A program made the translations under genes and the position numbers. A model generated the notes under the pieces. The model had not been told where the DNA came from. It saw only the letters and a program-made list of their open reading frames with translations, and did not search any database. 64,000 bases of DNA, taken from assembly GCA_024235615.1 (NCBI GenBank), contig JACKMB010000001.1, positions 1,237,326 through 1,301,325 of the forward strand, written 5' to 3'. Of the stretch, positions 19,072 to 27,095 are shown in pieces. This DNA is from Thauera sp. (GTDB lineage: Bacteria > Pseudomonadota > Gammaproteobacteria > Burkholderiales > Rhodocyclaceae). The first letter of the stretch is position 1. Each line of letters opens with the position of its first letter.

Positions 19072-20701
19072 CCTTCGCAGTTACCGACCCAGTTTGCATG
19101 ATGGGTCAGCAAACGAAGGGTGTCGGTGGTCCGATGGCCGCGAGGGTGCGCTTGAGATGCTCGCAGCAGCGCAGCCACACCGATCGGCGTTCAACTGCTG
19201 CCGCAGCGTCGCTCGCCCAGGCCTGGAGTTGGGCGGAGATGCGCATGAGCACCTCAGCGGGCCTTGCGAAGTAGGCATGCGGCCAGTGAGCGTGATCGTG
19301 GTCTGGCCCGCATGCTCGGTGCGCCCCCACCGAGGACATCAACCAGGGCCGGCTGGTGATGGCCCTCGAGTCGGGCTGCGGCGTTGGCCAGGCGCACGAA
19401 CAGGCTCCACCAGTTGCGCTCAGCGCCACCGCGCGCGCCGACAGTGCCAGCGATGCAGGTCGTGCGTGGTAAAGGCGCCCCAGCCCGGTTCTTCGAAGCT
19501 CGTCGAAGGCGTTCTCCGCGTCGGCCCGGTCGCGGTAGAGAGCGGCCGAGCGAGAGGATTTCGTGGTCCAGGTTGGTGACCAGCACAGCGTACTCGTAGC
19601 CGGTGATGCGCTTTCCGCCCTTGCGGTCGGCCTCGATGCGCAGTTGCTGACCGTTGTCCTCGTGCGCGACGAGCATTTCACCCGCAGAGGCGGCGCAGCA
19701 CGACCACGCGACGCGTGTCTTCCCACCCGGTGAGTGCCAGCGTGCTGTCGATCCCTTCCCAGCCCTGACCGGCATCACGCCAGCCTTCGAGACCCGAACA
19801 GACGAGCTCGATGTGGCGCTTGACGATTCTTCGACAGGCGCAGCTTGAACAGGTTGACGGCGGTGCGCGCGCGCTTCGAGCGCGCATGATGCCGTCCGCC
19901 GAACCCGCCCAATCGCCGCGCACCATCTTCGGTCGGTGATGGGCGGGCAGGTCATCGAGGATCCTGAGCAGCGCCGGGCAGAGGTGTGACTGCCCGGCGC
20001 TCGCTCCGCTTTGACCTCGACCCCCATCACCAGGCGCAGCCCGGCCATCAGGTGAGGTGGGTAACTGTGCGAGGCCGGCCGGCTTCTTCTTCGGGTTGTA
20101 CGACACCACCCCCCCTTCCTGCTTGCAGTACAGCGACACACCGCGTCGTGTCGCCTCCAGGATCCAGCGCATCGAGCAGCGGCGCGGTGCTCCCACGCAG
20201 GTGGCCCTCGAGCCAGCCCACGCCCTCGTCCTCCTGGGATCGCCAGCAGCGCCCGGCGCAGCGCCGGTCGCTGATCACCTTGTTCATGCCCAGCGGCCCC
20301 GGATTGACCCCGTCACAGCGAATCGTCGTGACGTGGCGAGTAGCGCCGCCTCGACAGAATCGACAGCATCGCACGCCCCAGTACCTCGAGCCTTGCTTGG
20401 CGCGTTCGCCTCTCGTGTAAGACAGCCGACCGCTCCTGCCAGCCGCGACCATCAGCCCCGTCGCTCAGGAACTCGATGAAATACGCCAGTTGCCCCATCG
20501 GCGTGGCCGCCTGCCGTCGGTCTCCCAACGATCTGCGCGACCGCCCGCCGTCTGCACTCCGGCGCACGACAAAGCATTTCCTCGATGCGCAAACGCTTCA
20601 ATTGCGACTCACCCATCGGTGGCACCTGCTCCTCGATTAACAACAAACCCATGACTGCCAGTGGTTCCGTAAGCTGCACATCACCAACTGAGATTTTTAG
20701 G
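19072..20701 (-). mobile_element. Degenerate IS1380-family insertion sequence
   Basis: 1630 bases bounded by CCT...AGG and by a direct repeat TTGAA at 19067-19071 and 20702-20706. The uninterrupted repeat unit near 18650 (GCGTTGAAGCGTTGCACC) shows the empty site, which fixes both ends. The element inserted into a REP array, so the array predates it. Only one decayed transposase gene is inside. Confidence 0.82.
19106..20640 (-). pseudogene. IS1380-family transposase, multiply frameshifted
   Basis: Recognisable DDE transposase pieces lie in all three minus frames. In order of translation: DALDPGGDTTRCVAVLQ near 20150, then a VSYNPKKKPAG-like segment, GLRLVMGVEVKAERAP, TGYEYAVLVTNLDHEILSLG, ALYRDRADAENAFDELRR, NWWSLFVRLANAAARLEGH and ITSRPWLMSSVG near 19350. 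The YRDRADAENAFDEL block is the IS1380 family signature. At least four frame changes separate the pieces, so no active protein can be made. Confidence 0.88.
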
Positions 20702-20706
20702 TTGAA

Positions 20707-20870
20707 GCGTTGCACCGCGCGAGGCGGTGTTCGTGGCATCGGTTTCATGTAGGAGCGCCGGCAGGCGCGAATTGGGCGGTGCGGCACTGGACGCGCGTTG
20801 CGGTGCCCCCCGCCGCTTTCGCGCCTGCCGGCGCTCCTACAGGGGCATCGCGGAGGCCGGGGAGATCGCG
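20707..20870. repeat. Right-hand continuation of the REP array
   Basis: It resumes exactly after the IS direct repeat with GCGTTGCACCGCGCGAGGCG, matching 18663 onward. A type A hairpin on plus (20749) and one on minus (20818) follow. This shows the unit was split by the IS. Confidence 0.88.
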
Positions 20871-20982
20871 TTTTTTGGAGCGTCACGGCCCCCCCGGGCG
20901 GGCAGGCATGAAACCGGCTTGGGCGGGGATGTATTGGGCCAAACTCTAGAAACTGGCCTTATAGCCGAAGCATTATTTTTTG

Positions 20983-21011
20983 TTGCACCGCACAAAAACT
21001 TTCTCTACTAT
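20983..21011 (+). promoter_or_regulatory. Sigma70-type promoter for a short transcript
   Basis: TTGCAC (20983-20988), a 17-base spacer and TACTAT (21006-21011). It lies in a short AT-rich stretch, unusual in this window, and points toward the hairpin-T-tract at 21052-21087. Confidence 0.6.
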
Positions 21012-21017
21012 CGCACC

Positions 21018-21087
21018 TGTCTCCTCCACCCTCCTCCTTTGGTGTGGATTTGCCCGGGCCTCGCAAGACGCCCGGGCTTTTTCTTTT
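21018..21087 (+). ncRNA. Candidate small RNA with two CUCCUCC motifs and intrinsic terminator
   Basis: A transcript starting about seven bases after the -10 box would be near 70 nt. Its 5' part contains CTCCTCC twice (21021-21027 and 21031-21037), which is complementary to Shine-Dalgarno sequences. Its 3' end is a strong terminator: GCCCGGGC (21052-21059), a ten-base loop, GCCCGGGC (21070-21077), then TTTTTCTTTT. The T-tract ends at the nasA stop codon on the other strand, so the RNA is convergent to nasA. No open reading frame with a ribosome site fits. Role inferred only. Confidence 0.55.
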
Positions 21088-23882
21088 CAGCGTCCCTCGG
21101 CGAGCATGCGGCGGATCTCGGGAACGCACGAACCGCAGGACGTGCCGCAGCGCAGCCTGGCCTGCAGCGCGTCGAAGTCGCGCACGCCCGCCCCCTCGGC
21201 GATCGCCGCTGCGATGTCGCTCTCGGACACGTTCAGGCAGTTGCACACCACCCGCCCGCGCCCCCCGCCTCCTGCCGGCGGCGTGGCGAGCGGCGCCAGC
21301 AGCCACGGGCGCAACGCCACCGCGTCGCGGCGCTCCACCACCGCCTCGCTCAGCCAGCCTGCGGCCGCGGTCTCGCCAGTCAGGCGCAGCCCGACCAGGC
21401 GGTCGTCCTCGATCAGCGCGCGCTTGCTGATCCCGCGCGCGGGGTCGGCGTACGACAGCACGCCGTCGCCGTCGAGGCCGAGCAAGGCGTCGAGCTCGGC
21501 GAGCCAGGCGTCCGGAATCGGACGCTCGTGCGCCACCCGCATCACCACTGCGGGCGTGTCGCGGCCGGCGAGCGCGAGCGAGGCGTAGGCGAAACGCTCC
21601 AGCCAGGGCGACAGCAGCGCGGCCTCCTCGGCGGCGCTGCGCCCGCAGCGTTCGGCACGCACCAGCAGCATGCGATTGGGCAGCTCGACCGGCTCGATGC
21701 GCACCGCCGCGTGCTTGAGCTCCGGCTGCTTCGACAGCGGATCGCACGCGCCGCCGAAGAGCAGGTTGATCCCGGCCGAGTTCAGCACCCGCCGCCCCCA
21801 GTGCATGCCCACGAAGGCCATGCCGGGCCGCAGCGCATCCGACGCGGCCACGCGCAGCACCAGCGCACCGTGCCGGCTCGACACCCTGACCAGCTCGCCG
21901 TCGGCCAGGCCGCGCCGCGCCAGCTCCCGCGGGTGCAGCTCGATGCGCGCCTCGTCCGCGTGGCCGTACAGGCGCGCCACCTTGCCGCTGCGGCTCATGC
22001 CGTGCCACTGGTCGCGCAGGCGGCCGCTGGTGAGGGCGAGCGGGTAGCGCACGCCGGTCGCCTCGGCGGTGAGCGTGCGCGAGGGCACGACGAAGCGCGC
22101 CCGTCCGTTCGGCGTGGCGAAGCGAGCGTCGGCGTAGAGGCGGGCCCGCGCGCCGGCCTCCTCGACCCTCGCCCCCGCCGCGAACGGCCACTGCTGCGGC
22201 CCCTCGCGTTCGAGCACGCAATAGTCCAGCCCGGTGATGTCGAGGTCGCGCCCGGCGGTGCTGGCGACGTGCTCGGCGAAGACCGCCTCCGCCGAGTCGT
22301 ACGCGAACATCGCCGCCGCCTGCGGCTTGCCGATGCGCGGTGCGAGCGCGCGCGCGAAGTCGCACACGATGCGCCAGTCGGCGCGCGCCTCGCCCGGCGC
22401 CGGCACGGCCGCGTGCACACGGCTGATGCGGCGCTCGGAGTTGGTCACCGTGCCCTCCTTCTCGCCCCAGGTGGCGGCCGGCAGCACCAGGTCGGCGAAG
22501 GCCGCGGTCTCGGTGCCGGCGAAGGCCTCCTGCAGCACGACGAACTCGCAGGCGGCGAGCGCCTCGTGCACCAGGGCCTGCTCGGGCATGGACTGCGCCG
22601 GGTTGGTGCACGCGATCCAGAGCGCCTTGACGCGGCCCTCGCGCGCGGCGCGGAAGAGCTCGACCGCGGTCAGGCCGGGCGCGGCCGGCACGCTGTCCAC
22701 GCCCCACAGCCGCGCCACCTCCTCTCGATGGGCGGGATTCGCCAGGTCGCGATGCGCCGGCAGCAGGTTCGCCAGCCCGCCGACCTCGCGCCCGCCCATC
22801 GCGTTGGGCTGGCCGGTGAGCGAGAACGGCCCGCAGCCGGGGCGGCCGATCTTGCCGGTGGCGAGCGAGAGCGCGATCAGCGCGGCGCCGTTGTGGGTGC
22901 CGTGCGTCGACTGGTTGAGGCCCTGGCACCACAGCGACAGCGCCGCCGGCGCCTCGCCCCACCAGCGCGCGGCGGTGACGATGTCCTCCGCCGCCACCCC
23001 GCACACCGCCGCGGCCACCGCCGGGCTCACCCCGCGCACGTGCGCGCGCAGCGCCTCGAAGCCCTCGGTGTGAGCGGCAATCCAGGCTTCGTCGGCGAGC
23101 CCCTCGTCCAGCAACACGTGCAGCATGGCGTCGAACAGCCAGACGTCGGTGCCGGGCAGGATGGCCAGGTGCAGGTCGGCCATCGCCGCGGTGTCGGTGC
23201 GGCGCGGATCGACCACGACGATCTTCATCCCCGGCCGCCGCGCCCTCGCCTGCTCGATGCGGCGGAAGGCCACCGGGTGCGCCCACGCCGGGTTGGCGCC
23301 GGCGATCAGGATCGTGTCGGCGTGGTCGAAGTCCTCGTAGCAGCACGGCGGCGCATCGGCGCCCAGCGTGGCCTTGTAGGCCGCGACCGCGCTCGACATG
23401 CACAGGCGCGAGTTGGTGTCGACGTTGTTGCTGCCGATCAGCCCCTTCATCGCCTTGTTGAAGACGTAGTAGTCCTCGGTGAGGAGCTGGCCGGAGATGT
23501 AGAAGGCGACCGCGTCCGGGCCGTGCTCCGCGATCACCTCGGCGAAGCGCCGCGCGGCGACGTCGATCGCCGCCTCCCAGCCGATGCGCGCGCGCGCCTG
23601 GCCGCGGCGGGCGCGGTATTCGGGGTGGAGCAGCCGGGTGTCGTGGCCGGCGGTGAGGTGCAGCGTCGCGCCCTTGGTGCACAGGCGGCCGAAGTTGGCC
23701 GGATGCGCGGGATCGCCGCGCACACCGGTGATGCGCGCGCCGTCGTGCTCGATGAGTACGCCACAGCCGACGCCGCAGTAGGGACAGGTGGAGCGGGTCT
23801 CTCCCGGCGCCGCGGCGCGGACCGGAATTGAGCGTCGGCCGGCGGGCGAAGGCGGGGCCGTTTCGGGCAGGGTGTGGGACAT
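21087..23882 (-). CDS. nasA: Assimilatory nitrate reductase catalytic subunit
   Basis: A 931-residue cytosolic molybdoenzyme reducing nitrate to nitrite for nitrogen assimilation. The N-terminal 4Fe-4S cysteines are C33, C36, C40 and C68. C161 in NSRLCMSSAV is the likely molybdenum ligand. Bis-MGD binding blocks such as GQPNAMGGREVGGLANLLPA follow. The C-terminus (from residue 878) is a BFD-like [2Fe-2S] module with C880, C882, C912, C916 and C919, as in NasA/NasC enzymes taking electrons from NADH or ferredoxin partners. The reading frame is intact. A sigma54 promoter and NtrC-like site lie upstream. The ATG at 23882 follows AAGGACGAGG. Confidence 0.95.
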   Translation of the reverse strand: MSHTLPETAPPSPAGRRSIPVRAAAPGETRSTCPYCGVGCGVLIEHDGARITGVRGDPAHPANFGRLCTKGATLHLTAGHDTRLLHPEYRARRGQARARIGWEAAIDVAARRFAEVIAEHGPDAVAFYISGQLLTEDYYVFNKAMKGLIGSNNVDTNSRLCMSSAVAAYKATLGADAPPCCYEDFDHADTILIAGANPAWAHPVAFRRIEQARARRPGMKIVVVDPRRTDTAAMADLHLAILPGTDVWLFDAMLHVLLDEGLADEAWIAAHTEGFEALRAHVRGVSPAVAAAVCGVAAEDIVTAARWWGEAPAALSLWCQGLNQSTHGTHNGAALIALSLATGKIGRPGCGPFSLTGQPNAMGGREVGGLANLLPAHRDLANPAHREEVARLWGVDSVPAAPGLTAVELFRAAREGRVKALWIACTNPAQSMPEQALVHEALAACEFVVLQEAFAGTETAAFADLVLPAATWGEKEGTVTNSERRISRVHAAVPAPGEARADWRIVCDFARALAPRIGKPQAAAMFAYDSAEAVFAEHVASTAGRDLDITGLDYCVLEREGPQQWPFAAGARVEEAGARARLYADARFATPNGRARFVVPSRTLTAEATGVRYPLALTSGRLRDQWHGMSRSGKVARLYGHADEARIELHPRELARRGLADGELVRVSSRHGALVLRVAASDALRPGMAFVGMHWGRRVLNSAGINLLFGGACDPLSKQPELKHAAVRIEPVELPNRMLLVRAERCGRSAAEEAALLSPWLERFAYASLALAGRDTPAVVMRVAHERPIPDAWLAELDALLGLDGDGVLSYADPARGISKRALIEDDRLVGLRLTGETAAAGWLSEAVVERRDAVALRPWLLAPLATPPAGGGGRGRVVCNCLNVSESDIAAAIAEGAGVRDFDALQARLRCGTSCGSCVPEIRRMLAEGR

Positions 23883-23985
23883 GGTTTGCCTCGTCCTTGG
23901 ATGGTCGGAATCGGGTCAGCGCGAACCTCCTTGCCCGACCGACCCACCCCCATTGGCGAGTCCGACGCTGTATGGACAAAATTGA

Positions 23986-24001
23986 TGCAAGCCGTGTGCC
24001 A
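23986..24001 (-). promoter_or_regulatory. Sigma54 promoter of nasA
   Basis: On the minus strand TGGCAC-ACGGC-TTGCA, a full match to the -24/-12 consensus. It predicts a start near 23974 and a leader of about 92 nt. The 417-base gap to the divergent gene at 24301 holds this site, the NtrC-like site and nothing else I recognise. Confidence 0.85.
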
Positions 24002-24075
24002 GCGACGATTCCCGCATCCTGCGGGCGCTTGCGGCGCAGGATCGGTCGCGGTCATGCACCGTGTCGGGGTGCGGT

Positions 24076-24090
24076 GCACGCACACGGTGC
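24076..24090. promoter_or_regulatory. NtrC-like binding site upstream of nasA
   Basis: GCAC-N7-GTGC core (GCACGCACACGGTGC), centred about 109 bases upstream of the predicted nasA start. That is a typical enhancer distance. Overlapping half sites TGCACC (24055) and GGTGCA (24073) lie next to it. Confidence 0.68.
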
Positions 24091-24300
24091 GCGAATCCGC
24101 GCAGCGCACGCCGGCGGGCACCGAACCCCGCGCTCTTCCTGCCGCCCGCGTGACGCCAACCCAGGTGGCCGAGGCCCCGATCTGCGATGCACGATCCCGA
24201 TCGCGCCGGCCTATAGTGAAACGAAGCAGTCGCCCAGTTCGCAGCCGGGCACGGGTGCTGAATTGCGCGCGCGGCGCCAACACGCTCAGGGAGCCCCTCG

Positions 24301-27081
24301 ATGTCCCGAACAGTTCGCGACGCCCCGAAGCGGCCCTCGGGGAACCGGGTCCTGGCGCTCGGTCTGCTGATGAGCGCCAGCGCCAGCTTCCAGCTCACCG
24401 CATTCCTGCAAGTCTCCCTCACCCCGAGCTGGCTCCTGCCCGTGCTGGCGGCGTGGCTCGCACAACGTCATGGCATCGCCGTGCTGCGCGACGCCTGGCC
24501 GCTCGTCATACTGCCCACGCTCGGCGTGAACTTCGGCCATGGCATCGGGTTCAGCTTCGGGGTCCCGAGCGCAACGCTGCTGCTTGCGCTGGTCGTCGCC
24601 GCGGCGGCGGACGCGCGGCTGCGCCTGCCTCCCCTCGAGCACTGGCTGCGGGGCGACACCGCGTGGCCGGCGGCCTCGGCCCTGTGCCTGCTGGTCGTCT
24701 CCGCGCTGGAAGCCGGCTCTTGGCGGGTCGGTACATGGCGCCTCGACCTGCTCGCCCTTCCTGGCGTGCTCGTGATGCTCGCCGCCATCCGCTGGGAGGC
24801 GGTGGCGGCCGCTGCCTGGCCGACAGCGCCCCGCCGCTACGCGGGCGCGTTCGGCCTGCTGGTCGCGGCGATCGGGCTGGCCGGGCTGGTCCTCTCCGGC
24901 GCGATCGCCCTCGGGCCGCTCCAGCTTCGCGTCGGCAGCTACAGCCCGGCGCCCTTCCTGGCCATCCTGTGCTTCGGCCTCGTCGTGCTCGGATTCGCGC
25001 GCGCGCGCAACGTGGCGGGCCTGTTGCTCGCCGGCCTCGTTCTCGATCGCCTGCTCGCGCTCGGCGACATGCCCGCATCCTTCGCCATGGAGACAGAATG
25101 GCGCCTCCTGGACTGGGGGGCCTTGTTCGCAAGCCTCGCGGCGACGCTCGCCGGCCAGGTGCTGCGCCCCTTCTTCGCGGACGGAGCGTTCATGCCGACC
25201 AGCGTCCGCCCCGTCCTGCATCTGCTGCTCGCCTGGCTCGCGCTGCTGCTGTGCCCCCTGCTGCTGACCGGCTTCGGCGTGTCGTCGGGCACGGCGGGGC
25301 TGTGGCTGGTGGCGGCCCTCGCGTTTGCGGCCGGAACGTACTGGCGCGAGCGTAGCCTGGTCTTCGTCCCGCCCCTGCTGATGTTCCTGTGGCTGCTCGC
25401 CGCGCTCTTCGACCCCGCGGGCGGCCCGGGGCGCGCGACCGGGATGCTGGCGACGCTCGGCACGATCGGCTTCACGTTCGCACTCTGCGGCGCCTTCCTC
25501 GCGCACAGCCGCGCGCTCGCCGCACTCGGCGCAACGCGCGCGGCATCAGCGGCGCAGGCCGAGGCGATCGAGCGCGTCGACCTCTCGCCGCTCGCCGAGG
25601 TGGTCGAACAAGTCGATCGCTCGGCGACCTGGCGCTCCTTCCTCGTTGCCGCCGCGCCCTTCGTTGTGGCGTGGCAGCTGTTCGAGCTGTACGGCTTCGG
25701 CGTCGTCGTCGGAGACATCAGCGAGGCCTTCGGCGAGCCGCCGATGCTGGAGGCCTGGCACTATGCGATCGCGGCCATGCTCGCGCTGGCACCCTTCGCC
25801 TTCGCGTTCTGGGACTGGCTCGACCGCCAGGACCGCTTCCGCCTGCTCGCGCTGGCGAGCGCGAGCATCGCGGGCGCGATCGCCTGGCAGCTTTTCGGCG
25901 CTTTGCTCGGCGCCGGCGTCCGCGAGCTGTTCGGGGATTTCGGCGACACCCCGCTCGAGGCCGGCGGCATCCTGGCCTTTTCGGTGCTGCTGCTCGGCTC
26001 CGGGCTCCTGGCCGGCACCGACCGCCGTGTCGCCCGCCCGCTTTTCCTCGCGCTGTGCACCCTGACGGGCGTGGCCGTCGTCTCCGCGCTCGCGTGGGCG
26101 CTTGGCGAGGGCACGGTCGAAGCGCAGGAACTGCCGCGGCTGCTCGCCGAGCCGGTCGTGATCCTCCTCATCTGCGTTGCGCTGGCCCGCTTCATCCGCC
26201 TGCGCCTGCTGCTGGCCGGAGACCGCCCACGCGAATGGCTGTTCGGCGCATTGCGCGACAAGGGCTTCTGGGTGCGGATGGCCGCCGCGGCGGGCTTGCC
26301 ATCCTCCTCGTGGCGCCTCCGCGCCCTCGCCGCGCCGGCCTTCTGGGCGCTGTTCGCGGCGCGCTTCGTCGTCTACACCGGTGGCGTGCTCGCACGCTCG
26401 TGGGCGGCGATCGGCGCCGTCGTGATCCTCTTCGGCCACCTGCTGTTCCACGCCGGCAAGCGCCTGAGTGCGCGCGAAATGTGGCGGCCGCGCACACCCG
26501 CCGCGGCAGATCGCCCGATCCTGTTCCTGCGTGGCTTCGACGACGATCAATGCCGCTATCGCCGCCGCCCATGGCAGTTGCTCGCGCGCTGGCTCGACCT
26601 GTGGTCCTTCCGCCAGAACCTCGACGAGGCCATGGTCGACGAGCTCGCGCAGTTCGGCCCGGTGATCGCCCTCGGGCGGCCGGGCGACACGCGCACGCCC
26701 TTCGGTGCGCAGCGCCATTACTCCGCCGACGCCGACTGGCAGCAGACCCTGGCCGACGCCGCCCGCTCGGCGCAGGCCATCGTGCTGGTGGCAAGCGACT
26801 CGCCGGGGGTGCAGTGGGAATACGCGCTGTTGAAGAACGAGGCCATGCTCGACAAGGTGTTGCTGATGTTCCGCCCCGACGGCGAACACACGGCGGCCAA
26901 CCGTCATGCGGCCGAATGGATGTGCCCCGGCGGCGGCGGCGCGGTCGACGCGGCGATCGCCGCCGGCCTGCAACCGGTGAGCCTGCGGCTCATTCAGGGC
27001 CGGCCGATCCTCGCCGCATCGCGCGCCGCCAACGCCGCGGCCGGGGTGCTCGCGCTGCGGCTGCACTTCGAGCGCGCGTAG
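24301..27081 (+). CDS. Giant polytopic membrane protein with C-terminal TIR-like Rossmannoid domain
   Basis: 926 residues with no family name I can give. Residues 1 to about 700 are many hydrophobic helices (a count of 15 or more is plausible) with a central polar stretch near 400-440. After the last helix the cytosolic end begins at about 738: RPILFLRGFDDDQCRYRRRP, then GPVIALGRPGDTRTPFGAQR, DWQQTLADAARSAQAIVLVA and GVQWEYALLKNEAMLDKVLL. This alternating strand/helix pattern with a WE pair (W839, E840) resembles TIR/SLOG-type folds, but the match is by eye. ATG 24301 follows AGGGAGCCCCTCG. It is divergent from nasA and convergent with the kinase gene. Confidence 0.6.
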   Translation: MSRTVRDAPKRPSGNRVLALGLLMSASASFQLTAFLQVSLTPSWLLPVLAAWLAQRHGIAVLRDAWPLVILPTLGVNFGHGIGFSFGVPSATLLLALVVAAAADARLRLPPLEHWLRGDTAWPAASALCLLVVSALEAGSWRVGTWRLDLLALPGVLVMLAAIRWEAVAAAAWPTAPRRYAGAFGLLVAAIGLAGLVLSGAIALGPLQLRVGSYSPAPFLAILCFGLVVLGFARARNVAGLLLAGLVLDRLLALGDMPASFAMETEWRLLDWGALFASLAATLAGQVLRPFFADGAFMPTSVRPVLHLLLAWLALLLCPLLLTGFGVSSGTAGLWLVAALAFAAGTYWRERSLVFVPPLLMFLWLLAALFDPAGGPGRATGMLATLGTIGFTFALCGAFLAHSRALAALGATRAASAAQAEAIERVDLSPLAEVVEQVDRSATWRSFLVAAAPFVVAWQLFELYGFGVVVGDISEAFGEPPMLEAWHYAIAAMLALAPFAFAFWDWLDRQDRFRLLALASASIAGAIAWQLFGALLGAGVRELFGDFGDTPLEAGGILAFSVLLLGSGLLAGTDRRVARPLFLALCTLTGVAVVSALAWALGEGTVEAQELPRLLAEPVVILLICVALARFIRLRLLLAGDRPREWLFGALRDKGFWVRMAAAAGLPSSSWRLRALAAPAFWALFAARFVVYTGGVLARSWAAIGAVVILFGHLLFHAGKRLSAREMWRPRTPAAADRPILFLRGFDDDQCRYRRRPWQLLARWLDLWSFRQNLDEAMVDELAQFGPVIALGRPGDTRTPFGAQRHYSADADWQQTLADAARSAQAIVLVASDSPGVQWEYALLKNEAMLDKVLLMFRPDGEHTAANRHAAEWMCPGGGGAVDAAIAAGLQPVSLRLIQGRPILAASRAANAAAGVLALRLHFERA

Positions 27082-27095
27082 CGTGCTGGGGCGGT

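Noticed and set aside
19106-20640. IS1380 transposase as the enzyme that moves the REPs
   Set aside because: IS1380 is a DDE family unrelated to REP mobilisation, is inactive here, and sits inside a REP array as a later insertion.
21052-21087. Terminator of nasA
   Set aside because: The T-tract is on the plus strand after the hairpin; on the nasA transcript only AAATCC follows, so it is a poor terminator for nasA. A weak bidirectional effect is still possible.
20959-23979. Long open frames overlapping nasA in other frames and strand
   Set aside because: Composition and lack of motifs mark them as GC-driven shadows; nasA has full family motifs.
24055-24072. Second full NtrC site upstream of nasA
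   Set aside because: GCAC and GTGC are separated by nine bases rather than seven. Kept only as adjacent half sites.
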